Below are positions 5,243 through 5,718 of a stretch of 5,718 nt of DNA, piece after piece. The position numbers were made by a program, and so were the translations under genes. The stretch is taken from positions 1 to 5,718 of the forward strand of contig CAMOXE010000156.1 of the NCBI GenBank assembly GCA_946628865.1, written 5' to 3'. The notes below the pieces were generated by a model that searched no databases, was not told the DNA's origin, and worked only from the letters and a program-made list of their open reading frames with translations. The first letter of the stretch is position 1. Every line of letters starts with the position of its first letter. This DNA comes from an uncultured Clostridia bacterium (GTDB lineage: Bacteria; Bacillota; Clostridia; Christensenellales; Borkfalkiaceae).

Positions 5243-5718
5243 ATGAGTGAAAAGGTAATACTTACCGAAGAGGGATACCAGGAATTATTAAAGCGGCTTG
5301 ACGAACTTAAATTCGTAAAGCGTCCGGAGATAACCGAGAGGATAAAAATCGCGAGAGATTTCGGCGATTTGTCCGAGAACGCTGAATACGACGCGGCAAA
5401 AAACGAGCAAGCGCGTATCGAAGGCGAAATAGTGGAGATCGAGGCGAAATTAAAGGCAGCCGAGATAATAAAGCACAGCAGCGACAAAAACGTAATAGCC
5501 GTCGGAATGAAGGTTAAGATTTTGGACCTCGAACTTTCGGAAGAAGAAACCTACGAGATAGTCGGAACGACAGAGGCGAACATATCCGAGGGCAGGATCT
5601 CGAACGAATGTCCGCTCGGCAGAGCGCTTTGGGGGGGGGCCCCGCCCTTGAGCGAGCGCCGGCCCTCCCTCCCACCACACGCGTCGTCTCGGCGGACTCT
5701 CTTTAGCGTGGTCGCGCC
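5243..5718 (+). CDS. greA: Transcription elongation factor GreA (native to about codon 129; 3' end corrupted and running off the window)
   Basis: GreA binds the secondary channel of RNA polymerase and stimulates cleavage of backtracked RNA so that elongation can resume. Residues 1-75 or so form the antiparallel coiled coil. Its tip, ARDFGDLSENAEYDAAKNEQ (37-56), holds Asp42 and Glu45, equivalent to the catalytic acidic tip residues D41 and E44 of the E. coli protein. Residues from about 80 begin the FKBP-like globular domain, with EEETYEIVGTTEAN and the signature ISNECPLGRAL ending at residue 129. The family then continues with LGK and about 25 more residues to roughly 158. Here the sequence instead turns into Trp-Gly-Gly-Ala-Pro-Pro and a Ser/Pro/Arg-rich stretch that does not match GreA. 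The frame happens to stay open to the window end. The native coding part is therefore 5243-5629; the rest is probably artefact. Confidence 0.95.
   Translation, partial: MSEKVILTEEGYQELLKRLDELKFVKRPEITERIKIARDFGDLSENAEYDAAKNEQARIEGEIVEIEAKLKAAEIIKHSSDKNVIAVGMKVKILDLELSEEETYEIVGTTEANISEGRISNECPLGRALWGGAPPLSERRPSLPPHASSRRTLFSVVA
5630..5718. other. Abrupt GC-rich, low-quality or chimeric tail
   Basis: A run of nine Gs (5631-5639) leads straight into CCCC and then into C/G-rich sequence with very few As, unlike the composition of the preceding 5.6 kb. The GreA protein match stops at exactly this point. Two short blocks, GCGTCGT (5681-5687) and GTGGTCGC (5708-5715), agree from memory with the reverse complement of a common Illumina adapter, in the right order and at nearly the right spacing. 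A read-end or assembly artefact is the likeliest explanation. Confidence 0.7.

Noticed and set aside
5232..5246. Four-codon leader frame (ATG ATT ACA AAA TGA) overlapping the greA start
   Set aside because: Its ATG is only two bases from AGGAGG, too close for efficient initiation, and the peptide has no recognisable attenuation feature.
1..5718. CRISPR array, insertion sequence, prophage or integrase signature
   Set aside because: No regularly spaced direct repeats of suitable length, no transposase or integrase frame and no terminal inverted repeats are present.

Overview
The window is most consistent with a chromosomal fragment of a low-to-moderate GC Firmicute, probably an uncultured, gut-type member of the Clostridia. 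Three observations support this: the gene order rpsD-rpoA-rplQ, as in clostridial ribosomal operons; strong AGGAGG-type ribosome binding sites; and a large surface protein carrying an InlB-type (Listeria-Bacteroides) repeat. The lineage is inferred, not proven. All convincing genes lie on the + strand.

Layout. Positions 1-311 hold the 3' end of rpsD (ribosomal protein S4). It is followed by complete rpoA (346-1296, RNA polymerase alpha subunit) and rplQ (1301-1807, ribosomal protein L17, an enlarged form). A clear intrinsic terminator at 1813-1842 closes this operon. The next roughly 255 bases have no gene. They hold a run of helically spaced A-tracts, a near-consensus extended -10 promoter (2011-2039) and a perfect AT-rich dyad at the expected transcript start. 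This promoter drives a 1005-codon gene (2099-5116) for a single-pass membrane protein. Its order is signal peptide, helical ectodomain, beta-rich juxtamembrane domain, one membrane helix, an InlB-type repeat on the predicted cytoplasmic side, a Glu/Pro-rich tether, and a C-terminal domain present in two diverged copies. I cannot assign it a function. It is the most interesting object in the window.

After it come several hairpins (5130-5215) and then greA (5243 onward, transcript cleavage factor). greA reads normally to codon 129. From about 5630 the sequence changes abruptly to a G run and GC-rich sequence unlike either GreA or the rest of the window. I interpret this as an assembly or read-end artefact rather than biology.

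The flanking genes are transcription and translation housekeeping functions: S4, alpha and L17 belong to the ribosome and RNA polymerase, and GreA rescues backtracked polymerase. The large membrane protein appears to be an independent transcription unit placed between them, and nothing in the sequence links it functionally to its neighbours.
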